64,000 nt of DNA from Salinicola halophilus (GTDB lineage Bacteria; Pseudomonadota; Gammaproteobacteria; Pseudomonadales; Halomonadaceae), in contig NZ_PZJV01000006.1 of the NCBI RefSeq assembly GCF_003206155.1, positions 184,924-248,923 on the forward strand. Direction: 5' to 3'. Positions 8,122 through 17,537 of this stretch are shown one piece after another. Position 1 is the first letter of the stretch; each line of letters opens with the position of its first letter. The position numbers and the translations under genes are program-made. Under the pieces are notes generated by a model. It saw only the letters and a program-made list of their open reading frames with translations. It was not told the DNA's origin and did not search any database.

Positions 8122-9117
8122 TCAGAGAGCGTTGGGGGAGGCGTCGCCAGCCTCGAACGCCGTGAGATTGGCACAGGTCACCGCGGCGATCTCGCTGAGC
8201 GCCTCCGCGGTGAAGAATCCCTGGTGTCCCGTGATCAGCACGTTGGGGAAACTCGACAGCCGCGCGAAGACGTCGTCGGTGATGATCTCGGCGGAGTGGT
8301 CGTGGAAGAAGAGTTCGCTCTCCTGCTCGTAGACGTCGATCGCCAGCGCCCCGAGCTTTCGCGACTTGAGCGCTTCGATCACTGCCGGAGTGTCGATCAG
8401 CGCCCCGCGGGAGGTGTTGACCAGCATGGCGCCGGATTTCATCTTCGCAAGCGACGTCTCGTCGATCAGGTGATGTGTCTGCTCGGTGAGCGGGCAGTGC
8501 AGGCTGACGATGTCGGCGCGGGCCAGCAGCGTGTCGAGAGGCACGATCTCGCCATAGTCGGCGAAGGCGTCGGCGGGATAGGGATCGTAGCCGATCACCT
8601 CGCAGCCGAGCCCTTTCAGGATGCGTGCCATGCAGAGGCCGATGCGCCCGGTCCCCACGACGCCGGCGGTCTTGCCGTGGAGGGTGACGCCGAGCAGACC
8701 GTCGAGGGCGAAGTTGCCCTCGCGCACGCGGTTGAACGCCCGATGGGTCTTGCGATTGAGCGTCATGATCATCGCCAGCGCGTGCTCGGCGACCGCCTCC
8801 GGCGAGTACGCCGGCACCCGGGCGACGAAGAGTCCCAGCCGACGCGCAGCGTCGAGATCGACGTTGTTGAACCCGGCGCAGCGAAGTGCCACGGCGCGCA
8901 CGCCGAGCCCGGCGAGCGCTTCGAGCGTCTCGGCATCGAGGCGGTCGTTGACGAACACACAGACCGCGTCGCTGCCCTCCGCCAGGGTCGCGCTCTGCGC
9001 GTCCAGCCGCGCCTCCTGATAGACGAAGTGAAGGTCGGCGTCGGCGAAATGGGCCTGGCGGACCTCCTCGAAGAAACGGCGGTCGTAGGGCTGGGCGCTG
9101 AAGAGTGTGATCTGCAT
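8122..9117 (-). CDS. ldhA: D-lactate dehydrogenase (fermentative, 2-hydroxyacid dehydrogenase family)
   Basis: A 331-residue NAD-dependent enzyme reducing pyruvate to D-lactate. The Rossmann motif GVVGTGRIGLCMAR is at about 152-165. The catalytic Arg is in VNTSRGALID (about 235) and the catalytic His in NVLITGHQGFFTAEAL (about 296); DVYEQESELFFHDHS is the LdhA-type insertion that carries the catalytic Glu. MQITLFSAQPYDRRFF is the family N-terminus, so the ATG at 9117 is used. The frame stays open for 48 more codons through a 12-bp repeat array, and the Shine-Dalgarno is poor. Confidence 0.92.
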   Translation of the reverse strand: MQITLFSAQPYDRRFFEEVRQAHFADADLHFVYQEARLDAQSATLAEGSDAVCVFVNDRLDAETLEALAGLGVRAVALRCAGFNNVDLDAARRLGLFVARVPAYSPEAVAEHALAMIMTLNRKTHRAFNRVREGNFALDGLLGVTLHGKTAGVVGTGRIGLCMARILKGLGCEVIGYDPYPADAFADYGEIVPLDTLLARADIVSLHCPLTEQTHHLIDETSLAKMKSGAMLVNTSRGALIDTPAVIEALKSRKLGALAIDVYEQESELFFHDHSAEIITDDVFARLSSFPNVLITGHQGFFTAEALSEIAAVTCANLTAFEAGDASPNAL

Positions 9118-9123
9118 GATGGG

Positions 9124-9171
9124 GTCGCTCTCGGTGTCGCTCTCGGTGTCGCTCTCGAAGTCGCTCTGGGC
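9124..9171. repeat. Four 12-bp tandem units in the ldhA leader
   Basis: Units of GTCGCTCTCGGT: two perfect, then GTCGCTCTCGAA and GTCGCTCTGGGC, ending 6 bases upstream of the ldhA ATG (plus-strand reading). Because 12 is a multiple of 3, the in-frame upstream extension would read as repeated Glu-Ser-Asp-Thr. Confidence 0.9.
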
Positions 9172-9323
9172 GAAACAGACCAGAACGCCGGACACGTTCA
9201 GCGTAGCGATTTCCCCCTCTCGAACCAGCGGCCCGATGTCGCCGGCGCTCATTTGCCGCACTGTCGGCGGCCGTTACCGCACGGCCGGCGCCATCGCGCC
9301 ACCGATTAAAGGAAGACTCCGCG

Positions 9324-10250
9324 TTGCTGCCCCTCGTTCATCATCCCGGTTACAGCATCGACTGGCCCGAGCGCCACCCGTTTCCGATGGCCAAGTTCGG
9401 CGTGCTGCGCCGTCATCTCGCCGCGCTCGGCTTCGACGCTCGCGACGACGTGGAATGGATCACGCCCGCGCCCGCCTCGAGCGAGGCGCTGCTGCGCGCC
9501 CACACCGCCGACTATCTGCAGCGCTTCGCCCTCGGCGAGATCACGACCGCGCGGCGCTCGCCGAGCGGCTTCCCCTGGTCGCCGGCGCTGGTCGAGCGCA
9601 CGCTGCTGGAGGTCGGCGGCACGCTCGCCGCCGTCGAGGCCGCATTGGCTCGTGGCCTCGCGCTCAACACCGCCGGCGGTACCCATCACGCCTACGCCGA
9701 CCGCGCCAGCGGCTACTGTCTGCTCAACGATCTGGCGGTGGCGGCGCGGCATCTGCTGGTCGAGCACGGCCTGACGCGGGTGCTGATCGTCGACTGCGAC
9801 GTGCATCAGGGCGACGGCACGGCATGGCTCTTTCGCCACGAGCCGCGGGTCACCACGCTGTCGATCCACGGCGAGGCCAACTTCCCTTTCGACAAGCGGG
9901 AAAGCGACCGGGACGTCGCGCTACCTCGCGGCACCGACGATGCGACCTATCTGGACACGCTCGCCGTCGAACTCGAGCGCGCCCTCGAGCGCGTGCAGCC
10001 GCAGTTCGTGCTCTTCGACGCCGGCGCCGACGTGCACGCCGGCGACCGCCTGGGCCATTTCGATCTCACCACCCAAGGCCTCTACCGCCGCGACCGTCAC
10101 GTGCTCGGCCAGTGTCTGGCCCGCGGCATCCCCGTGGCCGGGGTAATCGGCGGCGGCTACGATCGTGACCTCGAGGTGCTCGCCGAGCGTCACGCCCAGC
10201 TCTTTCTCGCCGCACTCGCCCTTCGCAGTGAAGACTCGCTCACCGGCTAA
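9324..10250 (+). CDS. Histone-deacetylase-family amidohydrolase
   Basis: A 308-residue zinc hydrolase of the HDAC/acetoin-utilisation/acetylpolyamine amidohydrolase superfamily. The tandem His pair is in AGGTHHAYADRASGYCLLND (about 113-132), the zinc ligands Asp and His in DCDVHQGDGT (about 153-162), the third zinc Asp in GADVHAGDRLGHFDLT (about 230-245), and the substrate-side GVIGGGYD near the C-terminus. The start is a TTG with AAAGGAAG 8 bases upstream. The substrate in this organism is unknown. Its 3' end overlaps the convergent waaA by 11 bp. Confidence 0.9.
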   Translation: MLPLVHHPGYSIDWPERHPFPMAKFGVLRRHLAALGFDARDDVEWITPAPASSEALLRAHTADYLQRFALGEITTARRSPSGFPWSPALVERTLLEVGGTLAAVEAALARGLALNTAGGTHHAYADRASGYCLLNDLAVAARHLLVEHGLTRVLIVDCDVHQGDGTAWLFRHEPRVTTLSIHGEANFPFDKRESDRDVALPRGTDDATYLDTLAVELERALERVQPQFVLFDAGADVHAGDRLGHFDLTTQGLYRRDRHVLGQCLARGIPVAGVIGGGYDRDLEVLAERHAQLFLAALALRSEDSLTG

Positions 10251-11550
10251 CCGGCGACGGGAGAAGGAAGGCGATCCGCTCGCGCGTGACGGCCAGGGCG
10301 CCGCGATTGGCTTCGACCACGCCCCGCCCCGCCTCGCCCAGCCGATGCCGGCGGGCGTCGTCCTCGAACAGCGCGATCAATGCACGTCCCAGGGCGTCGG
10401 CGTTCGCCACCTCGAGCCGGGCGTCGTTCGCCGCCAGGGCATCGGCGATCTCGCGCAGGTTGTCGAGATGCGGCCCGCTGAGCACCGGTACGCCGAGGGC
10501 GGCGGGCTCGAGCAGGTTGTGCCCGCCGATGGGCACCAGCGAGCCGCCGACGAAGGCGATATCCGCCGCGCCGTAGAGCGTGGTGAGCTCGCCCATGGTG
10601 TCGCCGAGCAGCACCGTGGTGCCGACGGTGATCTCGTGACTTTCGTCGCGATACGCCTCGCCTCGACGCATCTCGCTTCGGCGGACGACGGCTTCGCCGG
10701 ACGCCTGGCAGAGCGCGGCCACCTCGTCGAAGCGTTGGGGATGGCGCGGCACCAGAATCAGCAGTGCCTCAGGGAAACGCGCCTTGAGCGCGGCGTGAGC
10801 GGCGAGAATCTGCGCGTCCTCGCCGGGCTGGGTGGAGCCGGCGATCCACACCGGCCGCGCGCCCCAGCGACGACGTAAGCGCTCACTATTCCGTTTTGCC
10901 TCGTCACTGACGGCGAGATCGAACTTGAGCGCCCCGGTCATCGTCACCGCCTCGGCGGGGGTGCCGAGGGCGATGAAGCGCTCGGCATCACTCGGCGACT
11001 TGGCGCCGACCCAGGCGACGTCGGCGAGCATACCGGCAGTGAGCGGGCGAAACCGCTGGTAGAGCGAGAAGGCGCCGTCGCTCAGCCGGGCGTTGACGAT
11101 GGCGACGGGGACGCCGCGCTGCCGGCAGGCGGCCAGCAGATTGGGCCAGAGCTCGGTTTCGGCGATGACCGCCAGCGCCGGCGCCAGACGTGTCACGAAG
11201 CGTCGCGTGGCGCCAGGGAAGTCGAGTGGCAGGAAGTAGTGACGTACCCGCTCGCCGAAGCGCTCGCGCACCCGCTCGGCGCCGGTGGCGGTCATCGTGG
11301 TGATCACCAGCCGATGGTCAGGATGATCGGCGAGCAGCGCCTCGATCAGCGACGTGGCGGTGGCGACCTCGCCCAGTGAAGCGGCGTGGAGCCAGAGGCA
11401 GGGGCGCGGATCGTCCGCCTCGGCGATCAGCCCCAGCCGTTCGCGCCGGGGGTTAGTGGGCGCCCACTCCCGCCACACCCGCCGCCATATCAGGGGTGAA
11501 AGCAGAAAGAGCAGCAGCGTGTAGAGCGCGCGTGCCAGACCCGGGGGCAT
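10240..11550 (-). CDS. waaA: 3-deoxy-D-manno-octulosonic acid transferase (Kdo transferase)
   Basis: Transfers Kdo from CMP-Kdo to lipid A. At 436 residues it fits WaaA (425 in E. coli). An N-terminal hydrophobic segment (LARALYTLLLFLLSPLIW) anchors it to the inner membrane. The N-domain shows LWLHAASLGEVATA with the catalytic Glu, and TTMTATGAERV. The C-domain has the GT-B nucleotide site (GSTQPGEDAQIL, LVPRHPQRF, FVGGSLVPIGGHNLLEPAALGVPVLSGP). It begins 6 bp after hldE on the same strand, so it is probably co-transcribed with hldE and the heptosyltransferase. The presence of Kdo kinase nearby suggests a monofunctional enzyme, which is an inference. Confidence 0.95.
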   Translation of the reverse strand: MPPGLARALYTLLLFLLSPLIWRRVWREWAPTNPRRERLGLIAEADDPRPCLWLHAASLGEVATATSLIEALLADHPDHRLVITTMTATGAERVRERFGERVRHYFLPLDFPGATRRFVTRLAPALAVIAETELWPNLLAACRQRGVPVAIVNARLSDGAFSLYQRFRPLTAGMLADVAWVGAKSPSDAERFIALGTPAEAVTMTGALKFDLAVSDEAKRNSERLRRRWGARPVWIAGSTQPGEDAQILAAHAALKARFPEALLILVPRHPQRFDEVAALCQASGEAVVRRSEMRRGEAYRDESHEITVGTTVLLGDTMGELTTLYGAADIAFVGGSLVPIGGHNLLEPAALGVPVLSGPHLDNLREIADALAANDARLEVANADALGRALIALFEDDARRHRLGEAGRGVVEANRGALAVTRERIAFLLPSPVSR

Positions 11551-11556
11551 CGTCGC

Positions 11557-12987
11557 TCAGCGCTCGCGGTCGAGGATGGTGTCGATCATCGTGGTGGTGG
11601 AGACCCCATCCTCGAAGCCGAGCACCTTCACCTCGCCGCCGTTGGCGATGACCGCCTCGCCGCCGGCGATCTCCTCCGGTCGGTAGTCGCCGCCCTTGAC
11701 CAGCAGATCCGGTAGCACCGCCTCGATCAGCCGCTGCGGCGTCTCTTCACCGAAGGGCACCACCCAGTCCACCGCGGCAAGTCCGGCGAGCACCTGCGCG
11801 CGTCGGGCCAGCGTGTTGATCGGCCGCTTCGGCCCCTTGAGGCGCGCCACCGAGGCGTCGTCGTTGACCGCGACGATCAGCCGATCGCCGAGGGCACGGG
11901 CCTGTTCGAGATAGGCGACGTGGCCGGCGTGGAGGATGTCGAAGCAGCCGTTGGTCATCACCACCTTCTCGCCCCGCGCCTGCGCGGCCCGCACCGCCTC
12001 GGCCAGGGCCGACTCGCGGATCACGCCGAACTCGGCGAGCCGGTCGCCGTGGAGCGCGGTGTAGAGCTCGGCCACCGAGAGCACCGCGGTGCCGGGCTTG
12101 GCGACCACGAGGCCAGCGGCCAGATTGGCGAGCACCACGGCTTCGTCGAAGTCGTGACCGGCGGCGAGCGCCAGCCCCAGCACGCCGATCACGGTGTCGC
12201 CGGCGCCGGTGACGTCGAACACCTCGCGGGCGTGGGTCGGCAGATGCAGCGGCGCATGATCGGCGCGAATCAGCGTCATGCCGCGCTCGCTGCGGGTCAC
12301 CAGCAGCGCGTCGAGCTCGAGCCGTGCGCGCAGCGCCTCGCCCTTCGTCGCCAGCTCGTCGTCGTTGGCGCAGGGGCCGACCACCGCCTCGAACTCGGCG
12401 AGATTGGGGGTGATCAGGCTGGCGCCGTGGTAGCGCGTGAAGTCGCTGCCCTTGGGATCGACCAGCACCCGCTTGCCGGCGCGGCGCGCCTGGACGATCA
12501 GCGTCTCGACCCGGTTGAGGCTGCCCTTGCCGTAGTCGGAGAGGATCACCACGTCGACGTCGGCCAGCTGGCGCTCCACCTCCTCGAGCATCGGCGTGGT
12601 GTCCACGTTCCAGAGCGGCGCTTCGAAGTCGAGGCGGATCAGCTGCTGGTTGCGGCTCATCACTCGCAGCTTGGTGATCGTCGGCACTTCCGGGGCGTGC
12701 TGAAGGTGAGCGCTCACTTCGGCCTGGGCCAAGGCGACGGCCAGACGCTCGGCGTTGTCGTCGTCGCCGACTACGCCGGCGAGTCCCACGTGGCCACCGA
12801 GGGAGGCGATGTTGAGCGCGACGTTGGCCGCCCCGCCCGGGCGGTCGTCGGCGTCTTCCACCTTGACCACCGGCACCGGCGCCTCCGGCGAGATGCGCGA
12901 GGTGCCGCCGTGCCAGTAGCGGTCGAGCATGACATCGCCCACCACCAGTACGCGCGCATTCTCCAGCTGCGAGAGATCGACCTTCAT
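11557..12987 (-). CDS. hldE: Bifunctional heptose 7-phosphate kinase / heptose 1-phosphate adenylyltransferase
   Basis: Carries out two steps of ADP-heptose synthesis. It has 476 residues, the size of E. coli HldE (477). The N-terminal ribokinase-like domain (1 to about 320) has [24 protein letters not shown] and the anion hole [13 protein letters not shown]. The C-terminal nucleotidyltransferase domain (about 345-476) has [18 protein letters not shown] with its HxGH signature and [10 protein letters not shown] at the end. The ATG at 12987 overlaps the stop of the upstream heptosyltransferase gene as ATGA, which implies translational coupling. The frame remains open upstream, but that stretch is antisense-frame noise over the neighbouring gene. 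Confidence 0.97.
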   Translation of the reverse strand: MKVDLSQLENARVLVVGDVMLDRYWHGGTSRISPEAPVPVVKVEDADDRPGGAANVALNIASLGGHVGLAGVVGDDDNAERLAVALAQAEVSAHLQHAPEVPTITKLRVMSRNQQLIRLDFEAPLWNVDTTPMLEEVERQLADVDVVILSDYGKGSLNRVETLIVQARRAGKRVLVDPKGSDFTRYHGASLITPNLAEFEAVVGPCANDDELATKGEALRARLELDALLVTRSERGMTLIRADHAPLHLPTHAREVFDVTGAGDTVIGVLGLALAAGHDFDEAVVLANLAAGLVVAKPGTAVLSVAELYTALHGDRLAEFGVIRESALAEAVRAAQARGEKVVMTNGCFDILHAGHVAYLEQARALGDRLIVAVNDDASVARLKGPKRPINTLARRAQVLAGLAAVDWVVPFGEETPQRLIEAVLPDLLVKGGDYRPEEIAGGEAVIANGGEVKVLGFEDGVSTTTMIDTILDRER

Positions 12988-14096
12988 GATTCGGGCTCCA
13001 TCGAGGGGGGTTCGGGCGTGTCGGCGGCGCTCGCCGTCGCCGCCAGCAGCGCATCGAGATGACCGACGACGTCGTCGAGAGTGATCAGCGACATGGCATC
13101 GCTGTGGCGCACTCGCGTGCCCCAGGTCACGCTCTCCGGCGGCTTCTGCAGATAGTGCGCCACCGCGTCGGGGTAGCGATCGACGACGTGCTCCCGCCAG
13201 CAGTAGGGCGCGGCGCGAGAGGGGTTGGTGGTGGCGTACAGACCCAGCGTCGGCGTGGCCAGCGCGTTGGCCATGTGTACCGGTCCGGAGTCGGGAGCGA
13301 TCACCGCCCGGGCCCGGTCGAGCAGCGCCAGCAGCCCCTTCAGCGAGGTGCGACCGATGGCATCGTTGATCTCGATCTCGGCCGGGCAGAGCCGCCGGAT
13401 CTGCTCGCCCATCTCCCGCTCCTGGGGGCTGCCGCCGCCGCTCATCACCGTTTTCAGGCCGTGGCGATGCCAGGCGTGCTCGATGACCGCGGCATAACCC
13501 TCGGCGGACCAGTTGCGAAAGTTGCGCAGCCGCGGGTTGGCGCACGGGCTGATCACCAGATACGCAGCGTCGCCGGTGAGCCGGCGCGCCTCGGCGTAGG
13601 CGGCTTCGGGGATCGGCAGCGACCACTCCAGGCGGGTGTCCTCGACGCCCAGCGCGCGAGCGAAGTCCATGAAGGATTCGAGCACGTGGGCCCGGGGGTG
13701 CGGCGCCAGCTGGCGCTGGGTGAACCAGTGCTGCCAATCCTTGGCGCGGGCCTTGTCGTAGCCGATGCGCACGCCGCACTTGAGCCCCAGCGACAGGACG
13801 CTGGCGCGAATCGCCTGCTGCATGTGCAGCAGCACGTCGAAGCGCGTGTCGGCGAGCTCCCGCCACAGCGCGCGCATGCCTTTCACGCCGGTGGCCTTGT
13901 CGTAGACCTTGAACTCGACCCCGGAGAGCCCTTCGAGCAGCGCCGCCTCCGTCTTGCCCACGATCCAGGTGATGCGGGCCTCCGGCCACTGGCGCTGCAG
14001 CGCCCGCACAGTCGGCACCAGATTGCAGACATCGCCCAGCGCCGAGAGGCGCAGGATAGCGATGTGGCGGGGGTGCTCGGGCAGGGGGTGCTTCAT
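12984..14096 (-). CDS. GT9 lipopolysaccharide heptosyltransferase (WaaC-like)
   Basis: A 370-residue family-9 glycosyltransferase that adds an ADP-activated heptose to the core. [27 protein letters not shown] (about 14-40) is the GT9 acceptor loop with its catalytic Asp. The donor side has [29 protein letters not shown] and [33 protein letters not shown] (about 265-300). The ATG at 14096 is followed by the family start. As waaF is at 27.8 kb and this gene lies between the Kdo transferase and a core glycosyltransferase, the HepI transferase role is likely but not proven. Confidence 0.9.
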   Translation of the reverse strand: MKHPLPEHPRHIAILRLSALGDVCNLVPTVRALQRQWPEARITWIVGKTEAALLEGLSGVEFKVYDKATGVKGMRALWRELADTRFDVLLHMQQAIRASVLSLGLKCGVRIGYDKARAKDWQHWFTQRQLAPHPRAHVLESFMDFARALGVEDTRLEWSLPIPEAAYAEARRLTGDAAYLVISPCANPRLRNFRNWSAEGYAAVIEHAWHRHGLKTVMSGGGSPQEREMGEQIRRLCPAEIEINDAIGRTSLKGLLALLDRARAVIAPDSGPVHMANALATPTLGLYATTNPSRAAPYCWREHVVDRYPDAVAHYLQKPPESVTWGTRVRHSDAMSLITLDDVVGHLDALLAATASAADTPEPPSMEPES

Positions 14097-14229
14097 GGCG
14101 TGACCGGTTCTCGACGGATGAAACGCGCATTCTAACCGATGTTGCCGGTGCGGGCCGAAGACGGCACGCGCCGGGCGCCACGCCCGCGTATCATGGGGCA
14201 TCTACGACATTGCAGGAACTTCGACCGTC

Positions 14230-15474
14230 ATGACTTCGCCCTTGGCGCGGGAGCTCGACTCGCCGCGTATCGCGCACCTCGTCAGCCTGAAGAATCTGGG
14301 CGGCGTGGAGCGCTTCTTCTCACGCTTTTTCGACCGCGACGCTCGTCGCCACGACAGCCACGTGCTGCTGCAGACCGACGGCATTCATCCCTATCTACAG
14401 CCGTACTTTCGCGACCTCGAAGCGCAGGTGCACCGCATCAAGGGGCCGGGGCGCTACAAGCTGCCGGCCTTCGCCGGGCTGCGGCGCGCCCATCAGCGGC
14501 GCCTTTTCGAGCGTCTGGACCCGCAGGCGCTGCTGATCTGGAACAAGATCGCCAACCACTCGCTCGCCCGGCCGGCGAACCTGCCGGTCTATCACTTCGA
14601 ACGCGGCAGCGCCTGGCTCGCCGAGGATCGCCCGAAGACTCGCCGCTACGTCGCCGAACTCGCCGGGACGCTGGGCATCTCGCGGGCCGCGCACCGCGTT
14701 CTGCAGATCAAGTGGGGCCTCGACCCGGCGCTGCCGACGATGACGCTCAACAACGCCATCGATCTGCCCGAGCGCGCCTCGACGCATCCCGAGGGCCGGT
14801 TTCGGCTCGGCTTTGCCGGCCGCCTGGTGGGGCTCAAGGCACCGATGATCGCGCTGGAGGCGCTGCGCATCCTCAAGTCGCGCGTCCCCCACGCCGAGCT
14901 CTGGATCGCCGGCGACGGGCCGCTGGCGCCGGTGCTCGAGCGCTGGACGCATCAGTGGGGGCTCGAGCAGAGCGTACGCTTCTGCGGCGCGGTGGCGGAC
15001 ATGTCCGGCTTCTACGCCGAGCTCGACGCCTTTGTGTGTCCGTCGTGGCGCGAGCCCTTCGGCAATGTGGTACAGGAGGCGGTCGCCCATGGCGTGCCCA
15101 CGGTCGTGGGTAACGTCGACGGCATGCCGGAGTCGATTCTGGGGGTCGGGCACGGGGCGATCCTCGAACCTCGGCGCCCGCGGGAGACGCTGGCGCGCTA
15201 CGATCCGCGCTGCGTGCAGGGCCCGCGGGAGGTCTACTCGCCGCGGGTCGACGACATGGTCGATGCCAGGGTTCTCGATCCCGAAGAGATCGCCGCCACG
15301 CTCGAGACGTGGGCGAATTCACCGAAGCAGCGTCGCGCCATGGGCGAGCGGGCGCGTCAGCGGGTGGCGACGGACTTCACCCTCGATGGCTACGTCGAGT
15401 CGCTGGCCGGGTTTTTCGCCGGGCAGCTGCCGCCGACGAGCGCGGCGAAGGAAGCTTCGAGCCTCTGCGTCTGA
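14230..15474 (+). CDS. GT4 glycosyltransferase, lipopolysaccharide core
   Basis: A 414-residue GT-B fold enzyme. The N-domain begins PRIAHLVSLKNLGGVERFFSRFF with the glycine-rich acceptor loop. The C-domain carries FRLGFAGRLVGLKAPMIALEAL, LWIAGDGPLAPVLE and the donor motif CPSWREPFGNVVQEAVAHGVPTVVGNVDGMPE (EX7E type, about 268-299). It is divergent from the heptosyltransferase gene with a 133-bp gap. Its last 28 codons overlap the convergent neighbour by 85 bp. The sugar transferred cannot be told from sequence. Confidence 0.9.
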   Translation: MTSPLARELDSPRIAHLVSLKNLGGVERFFSRFFDRDARRHDSHVLLQTDGIHPYLQPYFRDLEAQVHRIKGPGRYKLPAFAGLRRAHQRRLFERLDPQALLIWNKIANHSLARPANLPVYHFERGSAWLAEDRPKTRRYVAELAGTLGISRAAHRVLQIKWGLDPALPTMTLNNAIDLPERASTHPEGRFRLGFAGRLVGLKAPMIALEALRILKSRVPHAELWIAGDGPLAPVLERWTHQWGLEQSVRFCGAVADMSGFYAELDAFVCPSWREPFGNVVQEAVAHGVPTVVGNVDGMPESILGVGHGAILEPRRPRETLARYDPRCVQGPREVYSPRVDDMVDARVLDPEEIAATLETWANSPKQRRAMGERARQRVATDFTLDGYVESLAGFFAGQLPPTSAAKEASSLCV

Positions 15475-16562
15475 CGTGCGTAGGAGTAGGGGCTCACCAA
15501 CCGGGAGAGCGTCTGACCCAAGGCTTCGCCCTCGCCGCTGTCGATCAGGGCCTCGATACGCGCGACGAAGCCCTCGGTATCGTGGCTATCGATGATCAGG
15601 TCGGCGTGGTCGGCTTCGAGCAGCTCGGCGGCGCCGGTGGTCCGCGAGAGCAGCACCGGCGTGGCACAGGCCATCGCCTCCAGCGAGACCCGCCCGAACT
15701 CCTCGATGTGCGCCGGCAGCACGAAGAGCTCGAGCGCACCGTAGAGCGTCTCGACGTCGCCGACCGTGGTGCGCCAGAGAAAGCGCTCGGCGATGCCGGC
15801 CTGCGCTGCCTGGCGCTGATAGGGGGAGGCGTCGTCCTTGCCCACGACCAGAAAACGGTAGTGCCCCGGTCGCCGCGCCTCCAGCGCGGCGGCCATCTCG
15901 ACGAAGCCGGCGACGTTGCGCTTGGGGAAATTCCCCGAGGTGACCAGGCCGATCAGCGCCGTGCCGGGCGCGACGCCGAGCTCGCGACGGCGAGCGTCAC
16001 GCCCCTCGCGAGCCCTGTCGGAGGTGAAGATCCGTGGGTCGTAGCCGGGGTAGCTGATCTCGATCTTCGCCGGATCGATGGCGTAGCGGTCGCGAAGTTC
16101 CTCGGCCATCAGGCGCGAGTTGACCGCTACCTGGCGGAACCGGCCGCCGCCCAGCACACGGTCGTGAATCGCCGCAACCTCGTGGCCCGCCGGCAGCTCG
16201 CGGCCTTGGATCAGCCGGCTGGCGAGGTGTACGCAGTTGTGCATGTAGACCGTATCCGGCGTCTCGACGTCGCCGTGGCTCACCAGCAGCGCGGGTTCGT
16301 GACGGCGACACCAGGCCTGCACGCGGCGATTGAACCAGAAGCGTCGGCCCGGCCCCTTGAAGGGCCAGCGCCAAAGCCGGATCAGCCGCGCGCCGGCGGC
16401 CTCCGCCAGCTCGCGCCGGCCACGCTCGGCGAGGATCACCACCCGGTAGCCCAGCGCCTCGAGGGCGCTTGCCTGCTCGAAGGCGTTGCGACTGGCGCCG
16501 GTGCTCTTCTCCACCTGGCGAATGGCGATCACCGCCAGCGGCGCTTGGGAATCGACGGTCAC
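15390..16562 (-). CDS. GT4 glycosyltransferase, lipopolysaccharide core
   Basis: A 390-residue GT-B enzyme. Motifs include VEKSTGASRNAFEQASALEALGYRVVILAERG near the N-terminus, GLVTSGNFPKRNVAGFVEMAAALE, FLVVGKDDASPYQ and the donor loop VLPAHIEEFGRVSLEAMACATPVLLS with EX7E. The start is taken as the GTG at 16562 because AAAGGAAG lies 5-12 bases upstream; an in-frame ATG at 16634 would read back through a 16-bp tandem array. The protein looks cytoplasmic or peripheral, with no membrane segment. The acceptor is unknown; its position makes lipopolysaccharide core assembly likely. Confidence 0.88.
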   Translation of the reverse strand: MTVDSQAPLAVIAIRQVEKSTGASRNAFEQASALEALGYRVVILAERGRRELAEAAGARLIRLWRWPFKGPGRRFWFNRRVQAWCRRHEPALLVSHGDVETPDTVYMHNCVHLASRLIQGRELPAGHEVAAIHDRVLGGGRFRQVAVNSRLMAEELRDRYAIDPAKIEISYPGYDPRIFTSDRAREGRDARRRELGVAPGTALIGLVTSGNFPKRNVAGFVEMAAALEARRPGHYRFLVVGKDDASPYQRQAAQAGIAERFLWRTTVGDVETLYGALELFVLPAHIEEFGRVSLEAMACATPVLLSRTTGAAELLEADHADLIIDSHDTEGFVARIEALIDSGEGEALGQTLSRLVSPYSYARQTQRLEASFAALVGGSCPAKNPASDST

Positions 16563-16586
16563 GGGGCTTCCTTTGTGATTCGAGAT

Positions 16587-16666
16587 GAACGGGGGTGTGG
16601 ACGAACGGTGGCGCGCACGAACAGGGATGCGCATGAACAGGGGTGCGCATGAACTTGAATGCGAGC
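16587..16666. repeat. Five 16-bp tandem units upstream of a GT4 gene
   Basis: Period exactly 16 bp, units starting GAAC at 16587, 16603, 16619, 16635 and 16651; the third and fourth (GAACAGGGATGCGCAT and GAACAGGGGTGCGCAT) differ at one base. A partial sixth copy runs to 16674. The array lies in the 192-bp gap between divergent genes, 24 bp before the GTG start of the minus-strand gene. Confidence 0.9.
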
Positions 16667-16754
16667 CAACGGTGATTCGACACGACGCCCCCGCCCGACG
16701 GCGCGAGCGCGGTTACAATGCTAGCGCACGCACCGACCCAGGCGAGACTCGAGC

Positions 16755-17471
16755 ATGTCGCTGACGATCTACCGCAGCCACCGCACGCACATCTTATACG
16801 ATCCCGAGCGCCTCGCTCAGCCCGACGATCCGGCGCTTCCCCCGCCCGGGCCCGCCTGGCTGGAGCCAACGGCGTGGCGCGAGCGCGGCCTCGTCACTGG
16901 CTCGGCGCCGGGGCGCGGCGAGAGCCTGTTTCTCGACGTCGCCGGGCAGCAGTGGGTGGTGCGCCCCTATCGGCGCGGTGGCATGGCGGCCAAGGTGAGC
17001 CGGGCGCGCTACGTCTGGCCGGGGTTCGAGCGCACCCGCGCCTTTCGCGAACTGCGCCTGACGCACACGCTTCACGAGCAGGGGCTACCAGTACCGGTGC
17101 CGGTCGCCGCCCTGGTGACTCGCGGCGGGGCGACCTATCGCGGTGCGCTCATCACCGTTCGCCTGCCGCAAACGCAGGCGCTGGAAACGCGACTCGGGAC
17201 AGCCTCCCCGGCGCTGCTCGTCGAAGTCGGCAGGACGATACGTCGCTTTCACGACGCGGGGCTCGATCACGTCGATCTCAATGCACGCAACGTGCTCGTT
17301 TCAGACACCGATAAGGTTTGGCTGATAGATTTCGACCGCTGTCGGCTACGCACCGATGGCCCCTGGCGCGAGCGCAACCTGGCCCGCTTCAAGCGCTCGC
17401 TCGAACGCTTCGCGCCCGACCAGGCAGAAACGTTCTACCGCTCCCTCCTCGACGGTTATCGCAACACCTAG
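16755..17471 (+). CDS. kdkA: 3-deoxy-D-manno-octulosonic acid kinase
   Basis: Phosphorylates the single Kdo residue of the inner core. The 238-residue protein has the kinase-like layout of the KdkA/WaaP/RIO group: WVVRPYRRGGMAAKVSRARYVW (about 74-95), FRELRLTHTLHEQGLPVPVPVAALV, the catalytic loop FHDAGLDHVDLNARNVLV (about 170-187) and the metal-binding VWLIDFDRCRL (about 193-203). The RRGG/Y.W/ER.RAFRE arrangement is typical of Kdo kinase rather than WaaP heptose kinase. It is first in a plus-strand run of envelope genes. Confidence 0.9.
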   Translation: MSLTIYRSHRTHILYDPERLAQPDDPALPPPGPAWLEPTAWRERGLVTGSAPGRGESLFLDVAGQQWVVRPYRRGGMAAKVSRARYVWPGFERTRAFRELRLTHTLHEQGLPVPVPVAALVTRGGATYRGALITVRLPQTQALETRLGTASPALLVEVGRTIRRFHDAGLDHVDLNARNVLVSDTDKVWLIDFDRCRLRTDGPWRERNLARFKRSLERFAPDQAETFYRSLLDGYRNT

Positions 17472-17537
17472 GTCGACGCGCCGCTTTGACGGATGAGCTG
17501 CTCGTCGATCGACTCTCGACAAGGCAACTTCCTCCGC

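Noticed and set aside
11557-14181. 874-codon open frame that would fuse an extra 398 residues to HldE
   Set aside because: The upstream part is an Arg/Ala-rich shadow of the GT9 gene in another frame. The normal HldE start at 12987 overlaps the GT9 stop and gives the standard length.
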